32,523 bases of DNA from Prochlorococcus sp. AG-436-K22 (GCA_003212555.1 QCPK01000014.1:1-32523); one strand, 5' to 3'; shown: positions 23,710 to 31,854, numbered from the stretch's first letter. Numbers and translations: made by a program. The notes: generated by a model from the sequence alone, not told the origin.

Positions 23710-24411
23710 TTAAGCACAGCAGTGATTACTCATACAACTTATAGATTCAAGTCTTTCTTGTACTTCTTGAGGCTTGCCTTTAGCCAAAACAATCTTATCA
23801 AGAGCGACAACCTTGTCATAAGCGTTTAAGGCTTTTCCCCATTCATGACTGCTAACAAACAGTGTTAGCCCAGAATCAGCTAGTTGACGAATAATAATCA
23901 AAAACTGTTCTCTAGTAGGTGGATCTAAGGAAGAACATGGCTCATCAAGAAGAAATATTTTTGCTGGCGTCATTAACGTTTTTGCTAATAATGCTTTTTG
24001 TTGTTGGCCGCCTGATAATGAATCAAGCCTCCTTTTTGCTAGATCAGTTATTCCTACTCGTTGTAGCGCAGCTTCTAATTCACAACAGGTTGATTTTGAG
24101 TGATTTGCACGACCTAAAGAAACCAGGCCTTCAACAGTAATTGGGAAACTCCAATTTAATAATGATCTTTGTGGCATGAGAGCAACATGATGCCGGACAT
24201 TATCCAAAGCAAAACCATCAACATTGATTTGGCCTTTATTTGGCTTATGTTGTCCTTGAAGAAGACGCAATAAAGTAGATTTGCCAGCTCCATTTGGACC
24301 AACAAGTGCTGTCAAAGTACCTCGCTCGAGTTCAACTGAAACATCATCCAAAGCAGAATAACCCTGCCCTGAATAGGAATACGTCAAATTCTCCGCAATC
24401 AAATTAGCCAT
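23710..24411 (-). CDS. znuC: Zinc ABC transporter ATPase
   Basis: A 233-residue ABC ATPase with Walker A GPNGAGKST (38-46), Q-loop MPQR (79-82), signature LSGGQ (132-136), Walker B KIFLLDEP (151-158) and switch His189. It energises zinc import with ZnuB. The last residues, SISCMSNHCCA, form an unusual Cys/His tail that may bind metal. It is divergent from znuA across an 80-nt space with a Zur box, and convergent with zur (16 nt apart). Confidence 0.93.
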   Translation of the reverse strand: MANLIAENLTYSYSGQGYSALDDVSVELERGTLTALVGPNGAGKSTLLRLLQGQHKPNKGQINVDGFALDNVRHHVALMPQRSLLNWSFPITVEGLVSLGRANHSKSTCCELEAALQRVGITDLAKRRLDSLSGGQQQKALLAKTLMTPAKIFLLDEPCSSLDPPTREQFLIIIRQLADSGLTLFVSSHEWGKALNAYDKVVALDKIVLAKGKPQEVQERLESISCMSNHCCA

Positions 24412-24445
24412 TAATCAAAGCATTTCCTAACAGAAGGATCCATAA

Positions 24446-24460
24446 TGATAACCATTCTCA
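24446..24460. promoter_or_regulatory. Zur-box-like operator between znuC and znuA
   Basis: tgataaccattctca is an imperfect 7-1-7 palindrome (five of seven pairs match) close to the cyanobacterial Zur consensus TGATAATNATTATCA as I recall it. It lies 34 nt from the znuC start and 29 nt from the znuA start, so one operator could repress both transcripts when zinc is sufficient. Confidence 0.65.
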
Positions 24461-24490
24461 TACGATAAATGGCATCGACTTGCTCGGCAC

Positions 24491-26002
24491 ATGTTTTTTA
24501 GATTATCCAAAGAAGAGAATAAGAAGTTCTCATCAAAAAAAACAATCTTCAACGTTTCTATTCTAGCTGGCGCAGTTTTGCTATTTGGAATTGATCATGG
24601 TGTTCAAGCTAAACCGAGTCCAATCGTTGCTGTAGAGCCATTGACTTGTGACCTGGTTAAGGCAATCGCTTTACCATCAAAATCAGTTAATTGTTTAATC
24701 GACAGGAAGCAAGATGTGCATGACGTCATAATTTCTCCTAGGCAAGCTCAATTTCTAAAGAATGCAAGTCAAGTATTTACTCTTGGGCAAGAGATGACTC
24801 CCGCAATGAGAAAATGGCTGGATAATCCCATAACGGTTGTTGTCGGTGTAAGTGCAATAGAAATTGACCCCCACGACGATCATTCAACTGCTATTCATGA
24901 TGGCCACGATGATCATTCGTCTGCGAAGCATGACGATCATTCAGCTGCTAAACAAGATGACCACGATGATCATGGAGATGAAGCTTTTGAATGGGCTGGT
25001 GTCTTTGAACTTTCACCAGGAACCTATAAATGGTCTTTTGCAAAAGTCGATGGAAACTATGCGGATCCTGCAATGAAAATGGTGATCCTTAAATCTGGGG
25101 ATATTGAAGCATCAGAAGATCTTGCTGAAGAATTATTAGAGTCCAAAAAATCAGAAGTTAAAAGTAACAATGACAAACTTGTTGCACAAGGAAAAGCCTA
25201 TCTTCTTACATTTAATGAGAGAAAAGATAGCACAACATTCAATGTAGAAATAAAAAAAGCTGGTAAATATGCATTCTTTACTGAGCATATGCCTTTTGAG
25301 TTTGAAGCCGATGAACATTTCTTTAAAGATGTTTCAGGCGATGATATTGAACCGATAGCCCAAGTTCCAAATGAAGACGGTGATCATCATCATCACCATG
25401 ATCATGGAGGACTAGATCCACATATTTGGCATGATCCTCATAACATCATCAAGATGGGAAATGTCATTTCTAAAGAGCTCAACAAGAAGATTTCATTCTT
25501 TGATAGAGAAACCAAAAAAGTTTTAAAAGAAAGAACTCAAGAGTTTAATTCTATTTTAGAAGATTTAGAGCAATGGACTCAAAAACAAGTAGCCACAATC
25601 CCTTCTAATCAAAGGACGATAGTTTCCAAGCATAAAGCTATGGAATACTTCGGGGATGCTTTTGGTTTGAAAACCATTAGCTTATTAGATTTTCTTGGTC
25701 ATTCATCGAGCCTTAGGCCTCAGACTCTTTCCAAAGTAATAACAGAGCTTAGACAAGAGAATGTACAAGTTATATTTCCAGAGCAAAACCCTCCTTCAAA
25801 GCTATTGAAAAACTTAAGTAGACAAACTTCTACCCCTCTAGCAAAACAACAGATTTTTGTTGATGGTTTAATGCCTACAGGAAATACTATTTCTGTAGCT
25901 GTTCATAACACATGTACCATCGTTAACTCTTTGGGTGGTTCCTGCAATAAGAAAGCAGGTAATCAACTAGAAAATAGGTGGGATTCATTAACTAAACGTT
26001 AA
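24491..26002 (+). CDS. znuA: His-rich zinc-binding lipoprotein/periplasmic protein ZnuA with inserted domain
   Basis: A 503-residue cluster A-I solute-binding protein, much longer than typical ZnuA (about 300). A signal sequence ends near residue 40 (GIDHGVQA/KPS). Likely zinc ligands are H77 (QDVHDV), H311 (LDPHIWHDP), H381 (SKHKAMEYF) and an acidic residue near E431. Two His-rich loops (128-161 and 299-306) flank an inserted domain at about 166-280 that starts FEWAGVFELSPGTYKW and ends FFTEHMPFEF. That domain recurs in the GTPase at 26382. No lipobox Cys is seen. It should capture periplasmic zinc and pass it to ZnuBC. It heads a run of five plus-strand genes. Confidence 0.93.
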   Translation: MFFRLSKEENKKFSSKKTIFNVSILAGAVLLFGIDHGVQAKPSPIVAVEPLTCDLVKAIALPSKSVNCLIDRKQDVHDVIISPRQAQFLKNASQVFTLGQEMTPAMRKWLDNPITVVVGVSAIEIDPHDDHSTAIHDGHDDHSSAKHDDHSAAKQDDHDDHGDEAFEWAGVFELSPGTYKWSFAKVDGNYADPAMKMVILKSGDIEASEDLAEELLESKKSEVKSNNDKLVAQGKAYLLTFNERKDSTTFNVEIKKAGKYAFFTEHMPFEFEADEHFFKDVSGDDIEPIAQVPNEDGDHHHHHDHGGLDPHIWHDPHNIIKMGNVISKELNKKISFFDRETKKVLKERTQEFNSILEDLEQWTQKQVATIPSNQRTIVSKHKAMEYFGDAFGLKTISLLDFLGHSSSLRPQTLSKVITELRQENVQVIFPEQNPPSKLLKNLSRQTSTPLAKQQIFVDGLMPTGNTISVAVHNTCTIVNSLGGSCNKKAGNQLENRWDSLTKR

Positions 26003-26052
26003 TTTAAAAATCCTAATCTTCTGTTGAAGGTTCACATCCAAATCTAATTAAA

Positions 26053-26385
26053 ATGTCTAAAGCTAAAGGTCTAGAAACTTATAAGAGATATTGGGAAGAT
26101 CAAGCAAGTTTCATGGATCAATCACCATGGAAGCAACAAAATATCTTAAAGTTAACTCTCTCAAATGATTTTGAGGAAAATATTGAAGAACTTAAATTTT
26201 CAGATCACTCCATTTCAAAAGAAGATGGGAAATTAATTTTACGATTAAAAGTTCCCTACAACTACTTTGAGCTTGATGACTTTGAGGGAAAGGCTATCGA
26301 ACTCTTGGGCATCGATAAAAATTACGTAATCGATATGAACGTGACCAATTCTAATTGTACTAAAGACTTAACAAAGACAAGATGA
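26053..26385 (+). CDS. 110-aa hypothetical protein of the zinc operon
   Basis: A soluble, acidic protein that starts SKAKGLETYKRYWEDQASFM and contains LKLTLSNDFEENIEELKFSD and LILRLKVPYNYFELDDFEG, so probably an alpha/beta fold. A single Cys and no membrane span are present. It begins 50 nt after znuA, and its stop overlaps the GTPase start (ATGA), so it is translated with that metallochaperone. Its function is unknown; a zinc-stress role is inferred from place only. Confidence 0.75.
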   Translation: MSKAKGLETYKRYWEDQASFMDQSPWKQQNILKLTLSNDFEENIEELKFSDHSISKEDGKLILRLKVPYNYFELDDFEGKAIELLGIDKNYVIDMNVTNSNCTKDLTKTR

Positions 26386-27764
26386 CTATCGAACAAAAAG
26401 TACCTGTCACCATCCTTACAGGCTTCCTCGGCTCTGGGAAAACAACTCTCCTTAATCGGATTCTGAGTGAAGAACACGGTAAAAGAATCGCAGTAATCGA
26501 AAATGAATATGGTGAAGTTGGTATAGATCAGGGTCTGGTCATTAATGCTGACGAAGAAGTCTTTGAAATGTCCAATGGTTGTATTTGCTGCACCGTTCGA
26601 GGAGATCTGATTCGCGTATTGGGCAATCTCATGAAGCGACGAGATAAATTCGACTATGTGTTGGTTGAGACAACAGGACTTGCTGATCCTGGCCCTGTTG
26701 CTCAGACATTTTTTATGGATGACGAAATCCGTAATGAATTTTCTCTTGATGGCATTGTTACTCTCGTTGATGCGGCTCATATTGATCAGCAACTCGGTCG
26801 CAGTGATGAAAGTTCTGAGCAGGTTGCCTTCGCAGATGTCCTTGTCCTAAACAAAACGGACTTAGTCACTGATGAATCTCTCAATATTCTTGAATCAAGA
26901 CTACGCGATATGAACCGGATGGCTCGTGTTGTTCGTAGTAAGCAAGCGGAGGTATCTATTGATAATGTGTTAAACCTGAGTGCGTTTGATCTAGATCAGG
27001 TTTTAAAGCGTCGCCCCACTTTCCTTGAGCCAGAATATCCATTCGAGTGGACAGGTGTTTTTTCTCTTGAGAAAGGTCGTTATGAACTTAGCCTTGAAGA
27101 AGGTCCTGATCCAACTATGTCACTAGTAGTTCTGGAAGATCAGGGGATTGATGAAGCAGCTCTTAATGCTGGTGCTGAGTCTTGCGTAAGACTTTACGCT
27201 GACTCTGCGGAACTTCTTCATCCGGGAAACACAGTCCCAATCGAAAAACATGTCAGTCTTCAGCTTCAGTCTAATGGGCGTAAATCTTTCTTTTTAGAAC
27301 TTGATAATCCTACTCATATTGGGCTTTTCACCCAGCACACAGCCGAGGAATTTGATATCAAAGTATCTCGAGTTGATACTTTAATTACTACAACTGAAAG
27401 TGATGGCAAAAATGATGTTTTGGTCAAACTTGAAACTGAGCGGACTTGGGTAGCAGAGCATGAACATGATGATGAAGTGGGCTCAATTGCTATCGAGCGA
27501 ATAGGTGATGTCGATCCAGAAAAACTCAATAAGTGGTTGAGTCGACTCCTGTCAGAAAAAGGTGTAGATATATTTAGGACAAAAGGGTTTATAAGTTACG
27601 CGGGTGAATCCAGGCGAATGGTTTTTCAAGGGGTTCATATGCTCTTCACTGCTCAGCCCGATAAAGAATGGGGGAATGAACCTCGCCATAATCAATTAGT
27701 GTTTATCGGTCGAAATCTTGATGAAGAAGAAATGTGTCGGGAGTTTGATAAGTGCCTGGTGTAG
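26382..27764 (+). CDS. COG0523 (CobW-like) GTPase metallochaperone with inserted domain
   Basis: A 460-residue G3E GTPase. Walker A GFLGSGKT (14-21), metal site CICC (67-70), ETTGLADP (96-103) and NKTD (157-160) are intact. Between the GTPase and the CobW C-terminal domain (about 370-460) lies an insert of about 110 residues (220-328) starting FEWTGVFSLEKGRYEL and ending LFTQHTAEEF, homologous to the insert in ZnuA. HEHDDE (360-365) adds a small His cluster. COG0523 proteins deliver zinc or other metals to client proteins using GTP; a zinc role fits the operon. The WD40 gene starts within or just after its end. Confidence 0.9.
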   Translation: MTIEQKVPVTILTGFLGSGKTTLLNRILSEEHGKRIAVIENEYGEVGIDQGLVINADEEVFEMSNGCICCTVRGDLIRVLGNLMKRRDKFDYVLVETTGLADPGPVAQTFFMDDEIRNEFSLDGIVTLVDAAHIDQQLGRSDESSEQVAFADVLVLNKTDLVTDESLNILESRLRDMNRMARVVRSKQAEVSIDNVLNLSAFDLDQVLKRRPTFLEPEYPFEWTGVFSLEKGRYELSLEEGPDPTMSLVVLEDQGIDEAALNAGAESCVRLYADSAELLHPGNTVPIEKHVSLQLQSNGRKSFFLELDNPTHIGLFTQHTAEEFDIKVSRVDTLITTTESDGKNDVLVKLETERTWVAEHEHDDEVGSIAIERIGDVDPEKLNKWLSRLLSEKGVDIFRTKGFISYAGESRRMVFQGVHMLFTAQPDKEWGNEPRHNQLVFIGRNLDEEEMCREFDKCLV

Positions 27765-28822
27765 AAGGATTTCCTCCCCAGGGGATGCTTCACGAGGGCT
27801 GGAGTGCTGAAGTTGAAGACTATGCCATAGTTTGTGGGTGGACCTTAGGTGGCAAAGCACTCTTAGTAGGTGATGTTGCAGGTGGGCTTTATTTATTTGA
27901 GGGTAAATCTGGAAGCCCCCTTTGGCAGAAAAAAGAGGTCCATAAAGGAGGACTACTCGCATTATCTATACACCCAGATGGAGATATTTTTGCAACTTCA
28001 GGACAGGATGGACGTGTTCTTATTTGGAATAGCGAAGAAGGGGAGTCAACTAAAGTAATAGAGCTTGGAGACGGTTGGGTCGAACACCTGAGATGGTCAC
28101 CAGATGGACTTTTCTTGGCTGTAGTCTTTTCTCGCAGAGTGCATGTATATGGGATTGACGGCCACGAGCATTGGAAATCAGGAGAACACCCAAGTACTGT
28201 TAGCTCGATCGCTTGGTCAAAGTCAAATGAATTAGCATCTGCATGCTATGGACGAGTAACTTTTTTTGATGTAGTTCGTGATGAGGTTAACCAGAAGTTT
28301 GAATGGCAAGGCTCACTTGTTTCTATGGCTCTTAGCCCTGACGGTGATGTTGTAGCCTGCGGTAGTCAGGATAATTCTATTCATTTTTGGCGTCGTTCAA
28401 CTGACCAAGACTCTGAGATGACTGGTTACCCAGGAAAGCCAAGCCAGTTATCGTTTGATCAAACCGGTACAGTCCTCGCTACCGGGGGAAGTGATGTCGT
28501 GACAGTTTGGAGCTTTGAAGGAAAGGGCCCTGAAGGCACTGTTCCTGGTCAATTAGCTCTTCATGCTGATGCGATTTCTAGTCTTGCTTTTTCTAATCAG
28601 GGAATGCTTCTTGCTTCAGGAGCTAGAGATGGTTCAGTTCTTGTTTGGTTTCTCAAGAGTAATGGTGATGGTGACCCACTTGGTGGAGCATTCGCAAGAG
28701 AGTTTGTCTCCGCAATTGCCTGGCGGCCTGATGACTGTGCTTTGGCAGCAGTGAATTCAAAAGGAGGCATTAACGTTTGGGATTTTAAAATCCGTATTAA
28801 ATCTTCCCCTAAAGGGTTCTGA
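27752..28822 (+). CDS. WD40-repeat protein
   Basis: A 356-residue beta-propeller with about seven WD-like repeats, for example LALSIHPDGDIFATSGQDGR...LIWN, MALSPDGDVVACGSQDNSI, LSFDQTGTVLATGGSDVV...VWS and LAFSNQGMLLASGARDGS...VWF. There is no signal peptide, so it is a cytoplasmic scaffold. GTG at 27752 gives a 13-nt overlap with the GTPase gene; ATG at 27785 is an alternative. The pairing with a COG0523 GTPase suggests it holds clients or partners for metal transfer (inference). Confidence 0.88.
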   Translation: MPGVEGFPPQGMLHEGWSAEVEDYAIVCGWTLGGKALLVGDVAGGLYLFEGKSGSPLWQKKEVHKGGLLALSIHPDGDIFATSGQDGRVLIWNSEEGESTKVIELGDGWVEHLRWSPDGLFLAVVFSRRVHVYGIDGHEHWKSGEHPSTVSSIAWSKSNELASACYGRVTFFDVVRDEVNQKFEWQGSLVSMALSPDGDVVACGSQDNSIHFWRRSTDQDSEMTGYPGKPSQLSFDQTGTVLATGGSDVVTVWSFEGKGPEGTVPGQLALHADAISSLAFSNQGMLLASGARDGSVLVWFLKSNGDGDPLGGAFAREFVSAIAWRPDDCALAAVNSKGGINVWDFKIRIKSSPKGF

Positions 28823-28859
28823 ACAGACCTTTTTAAAGAAAAAATTCCTAGATAATTCA

Positions 28860-29906
28860 ATGTCAAAATCAAGCAGTGATTTAAGTAAAAATGAGAAACT
28901 AGGTATTCCAGTGACAATTATTACAGGATTTCTAGGATCAGGGAAGACAACCCTTCTAAATCATATTTTGACTAATCAAGAGGGCTTAAAATCAGCCGTA
29001 TTAGTTAATGAATTTGGTGAAATAGGGATAGATAATGACTTAATAGTAAAATCAGATGAAGATATTATTGAACTTACTAATGGATGCATATGTTGCACAA
29101 TTAATGGAGAGCTGCTTGAAGCAATAAATAAAATCTTAGACACAAACAAAGATATTAAGTACTTGATTATTGAAACCACAGGTTTAGCTGATCCCTTACC
29201 AGTGGCAATGACAATTAATAGTGCTAGAGATCAGTTAAGGTTAGATTCTATTATTACTTTAGTTGATGCAGAAAACTTTAATAATGAAACTATTTCTAGT
29301 CAAATAGCAAGGTCTCAAATAATTTATGGAGATATTATTCTAATCAATAAATGTGACCTGGTAACTCAAGAAAAAATAGCTTCTATAGAATTAGAAATTT
29401 CCAATGTTAAAACTAATCCAAGAATTCTAAAAAGCATTAAAGGAGAGATCCCTTTGCCTCTTTTGATAAGTGTTGGACTATTCCAATCGGATTTAATAGC
29501 TGAGAGTATTGACCATAACCATAACCATAACCATAACCATAACCATAACCATGACCATGACCATGACCATGACCATGACCATGACCATGATGAGGAAGAA
29601 TCTTCTATAGAAGGATTTACTTCATTTTCATTCCAATCTAAATTCCCTTTCTCATTAAGAAAATTCCAAGATTTCTTAGATAATTATTTGCCTGATAGTG
29701 TTTATAGAGCAAAAGGATTACTTTGGTTTGAGGAAAGTGAACTAACGCATATTTTTCATTTGTCCGGGAAGAGATTTACAATGGATGATACTAAGAAATA
29801 TCGCAGTCAAGAGAATAAGGTTGTTCTAATTGGAAAAAATCTTGACCATAAAAAATTATATGAGCAACTTGATAAATGTATATTTTATGAAACTAAAAAG
29901 AATTAA
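28860..29906 (+). CDS. COG0523 GTPase with long His tract
   Basis: A 348-residue G3E GTPase, the second in this locus. It has Walker A GFLGSGKT (23-30), CICC (76-79), ETTGLADP (105-112) and NKCD (163-166). Residues 218-243 are thirteen Asp-His or Asn-His dipeptides encoded by a hexanucleotide repeat and could buffer many zinc ions. The C-terminal domain (about 252-345) has the usual RAKGLLWF. Unlike the first GTPase it lacks the inserted domain shared with ZnuA. It follows the WD40 gene by 37 nt and probably ends the znuA transcript. Confidence 0.92.
   Translation: MSKSSSDLSKNEKLGIPVTIITGFLGSGKTTLLNHILTNQEGLKSAVLVNEFGEIGIDNDLIVKSDEDIIELTNGCICCTINGELLEAINKILDTNKDIKYLIIETTGLADPLPVAMTINSARDQLRLDSIITLVDAENFNNETISSQIARSQIIYGDIILINKCDLVTQEKIASIELEISNVKTNPRILKSIKGEIPLPLLISVGLFQSDLIAESIDHNHNHNHNHNHNHDHDHDHDHDHDHDEEESSIEGFTSFSFQSKFPFSLRKFQDFLDNYLPDSVYRAKGLLWFEESELTHIFHLSGKRFTMDDTKKYRSQENKVVLIGKNLDHKKLYEQLDKCIFYETKKN
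29511..29588. repeat. In-frame hexanucleotide repeat, 13 units
   Basis: One gaccat, six aaccat (29517-29552) and six gaccat (29553-29588) in tandem encode the Asp/Asn-His tract of the second GTPase. The two blocks of identical units point to recent slippage. Each change of one unit adds or removes one His. Confidence 0.95.
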
Positions 29907-30263
29907 AAATAGATAAAAATACTATAGATAATCTAATCATTATTAATTCAAATTAACAATGAAATTAGCTCCTGTAATTCTTATCACTTATTGAACCTTG
30001 TAAAATTTTTCTGACCACATGAATGAATAGAACAAAGCTGTTAGATTTAATGCACTAGCAGTAGATAGTTAAGTTTTGATTTTTCAGCTAGCAGTCTAAA
30101 AACTTTGGAATGCATTCCAATGCCATCATTCTTTATAGGATTAAGCAGATAGAGAATACTTTAAGCAGTAAATAGAATACTTTTCATCTTCTTTTTTAAG
30201 TTGGATTTCTATAGTCAGTAAGATTTTTGGTTACTGAAAAGACAAGCGGAATGAAAGTCAGTA
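29907..30263. other. Gap between the GTPase and the lipoprotein gene
   Basis: A 357-nt AT-rich stretch without a convincing ORF. It holds the 3' end of the znuA-led transcript and the promoter of the His-rich lipoprotein. No canonical terminator was found. Confidence 0.45.
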
Positions 30264-30278
30264 TGATAATCATTATTA
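30264..30278. promoter_or_regulatory. Strong Zur-box-like operator upstream of the His-rich lipoprotein
   Basis: tgataatcattatta is a 7-1-7 palindrome with six of seven pairs matching and differs from the recalled consensus TGATAATNATTATCA by one base. It ends 14 nt before the GTG start of the lipoprotein gene, where it would overlap the transcription start or ribosome-binding region. It is a better match than the box between znuC and znuA. Confidence 0.7.
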
Positions 30279-30292
30279 TTTGAATCCCTTCT

Positions 30293-30436
30293 GTGCATAA
30301 ATCCCTTGTGACCTTGATTGCTGCATCATTTCTTTTCGTGCCAGTTCTCATAACTGGATGTGAACTGAACACGGGCGATCAAATAGAACATCATGATGAC
30401 GACGATCACCATGATCATCATGGACATGATCACTAA
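30293..30436 (+). CDS. 47-aa His-rich lipoprotein, GTG start
   Basis: The frame opens with GTG and encodes MHKSLVTLIAASFLFVPVLI, then TGCELNTGDQIE and a tail of alternating His and Asp (HHDDDDHHDHHGHDH). LITGC is a good lipobox, so the mature protein would begin at Cys23 and be about 25 residues, with nine His and nine acidic residues. It is probably anchored to a membrane facing the periplasm and able to bind zinc. The Zur box just upstream supports zinc-dependent expression. An in-frame TGA upstream rules out a longer start; a second GTG at 30308 is possible. I know of no named family. Confidence 0.75.
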   Translation: MHKSLVTLIAASFLFVPVLITGCELNTGDQIEHHDDDDHHDHHGHDH

Positions 30437-30862
30437 AGTGAGTAAAGATCAGGCGGGATTATCGGTAATAAATTAAAAAACTTTTGTTCTTTTTCCATTG
30501 AACTTCAAATAGTTAGAGCAAGAATTTGTTCTAACCAACCCTGGCGATTTTAGAACTAAAGTAGTTGCTCATAAGGACAAGGTGCATTGTGATTGTCATC
30601 TATACCAACTAGGCTTGGAACTCCTATTATAAAAGGGTTAGTGAGGTCATTCATTAATGGATTGTTTTTGAAGAACTAACTAAAAGAGTTGAATAAAGGA
30701 GAAGACGCTACTATCAGCTTTTAAAAGTCTTTTTGATTACAGTACTCATTAAGAAAATTATGAAGCTCAATACTTCATTTAGTGTTGCTAGAAATGGACC
30801 GAGTGAGGCGTCAAAGAAGCATGATGAAGTCAGAAAAAATTATTCCTGTAGCTTTTTAATTG
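30437..30862. other. Gap downstream of the lipoprotein gene
   Basis: A 426-nt stretch with no convincing gene. A plus frame open from 30733 overlaps the better small ORF at 30863 and lacks protein character. No clear terminator or RNA structure was seen. Confidence 0.4.
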
Positions 30863-31033
30863 ATGACCATTATTTTAATAACTCTAATTTTATTTTTCTT
30901 GGTTTCAAAGCAATTTCAAAAATCCAAGAAGCAGGTTGTTATCCCACTTTCACCTCGACCGGTTCCTAGTGTGGAGATACCATTACCATTAAAGATTGCC
31001 GTCTTAGATCAACATAGTGTGCAGTGGCCATAA
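30863..31033 (+). CDS. 56-aa single-span membrane protein
   Basis: MTIILITLILFFLVSKQFQK, then SKKQVVIPLSPRPVPSVEIP and LPLKIAVLDQHSVQWP. An N-terminal hydrophobic span with a basic cytoplasmic edge and a Pro-rich tail make a plausible small membrane protein. No ribosome-binding site is evident, so the confidence is moderate. Confidence 0.42.
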   Translation: MTIILITLILFFLVSKQFQKSKKQVVIPLSPRPVPSVEIPLPLKIAVLDQHSVQWP

Positions 31034-31108
31034 TTATATTCTTTCTGACAAAGGTTAGCGGTTGCCTCCTTAATTGGTTAATATCCAACGATCTATATAG
31101 CGTAAAAG

Positions 31109-31270
31109 ATGGATGTCCCTTTGATGCATGTAAATTTGTTTAATGCAATGGTTGCCTTATATTTGATTGGCTATCAAATAACAATATGTAGTGATTGGAG
31201 TTGGATTCCTCTTAACGAAGAGGATTACAAACTTCCTTATCAGAAGAAATGGAATATTTTGCAAAAATGA
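31109..31270 (+). CDS. 53-aa small protein, coupled to the next gene
   Basis: MDVPLMHVNLFNAMVALYLI, then GYQITICSDWSWIPLNEEDY and KLPYQKKWNILQK. A hydrophobic N-terminal half and a Trp/Tyr-rich polar tail suggest a membrane-associated protein. Its stop overlaps the start of the next ORF (ATGA at 31267-31270). Confidence 0.5.
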   Translation: MDVPLMHVNLFNAMVALYLIGYQITICSDWSWIPLNEEDYKLPYQKKWNILQK

Positions 31271-31413
31271 TTTCTGATATTTTCAATCAAGCAGCAACAG
31301 ACTCTAGGCAATTAGAATTGTGGCGGCCAGTTCTTGGAGTGATCATAGTTTTTATTGGAATGAATATGAGTGTAGAGATCAGAATTCAGAAGAATGACGA
31401 AGAAGATGATTAG
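31267..31413 (+). CDS. 48-aa single-span membrane protein with acidic tail
   Basis: MISDIFNQAATDSRQLELWR, then the span PVLGVIIVFIGMNMSV and a charged end EIRIQKNDEEDD. ATG at 31267 gives an ATGA overlap with the previous gene; an in-frame ATG at 31249 would add MEYFAK and increase the overlap. The clear amphipathic/span/charged layout supports a real protein. Confidence 0.55.
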   Translation: MISDIFNQAATDSRQLELWRPVLGVIIVFIGMNMSVEIRIQKNDEEDD

Positions 31414-31450
31414 CTAGATTTCTTTTGTTTTAATAGGTCATTAGAAGTCG

Positions 31451-31606
31451 ATGCTCTCCTTGGATAATCTCTTATATTCTTTAGACGATGTTATAACTTT
31501 GGTAGTCTTTCCAAGCACTTTGTTCTCAGTTAATGGACCTTTCTTCGAGACGTTCATTCTTCTATTCTTCCTATATTTGATAGTCATACTGATCAAGCAC
31601 TACTGA
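31451..31606 (+). CDS. 51-aa small membrane protein
   Basis: MLSLDNLLYSLDDVITLVVF, then PSTLFSVNGPFFETFILLFF and LYLIVILIKHY. One or two hydrophobic segments end in a basic tail. It follows 31267-31413 after 37 nt and may belong to the same transcript. Family unknown. Confidence 0.48.
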   Translation: MLSLDNLLYSLDDVITLVVFPSTLFSVNGPFFETFILLFFLYLIVILIKHY

Positions 31607-31854
31607 AATACAAGGAATGCACCTAAAATAAAAGCTTGTTCTAATGCCATTGCTTTATCAGATTTTTTTTTGTATTAGATTTAGGGGTATTAAGAGGAGC
31701 TCTTTAATCAAGAAAGAAATATCTCTTATACAGAGATAGTCTGTCTTTACTTGCTTGAAGGAAAGTTCTCATGATGCAGAATCATCCCACTTAAGAAAGC
31801 TAAGTCGACTAACATTCTAAGAATTAAAGACTCTTTTTTAATCTAAATCTTTCT

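Noticed and set aside
29511-29588. Tandem repeat that might suggest a CRISPR array or origin iterons
   Set aside because: Units are only 6 nt, without spacers, and are in frame inside a well-supported GTPase gene.
29920-29945. Third Zur box in the sequence gataatctaatcattatta
   Set aside because: The two half-sites are wrongly spaced for the 7-1-7 palindrome, and no gene starts close downstream.
30733-30969. Plus-strand 78-codon ORF
   Set aside because: Poor protein character; the overlapping frame from 30863 has a clean membrane span and charged tail.
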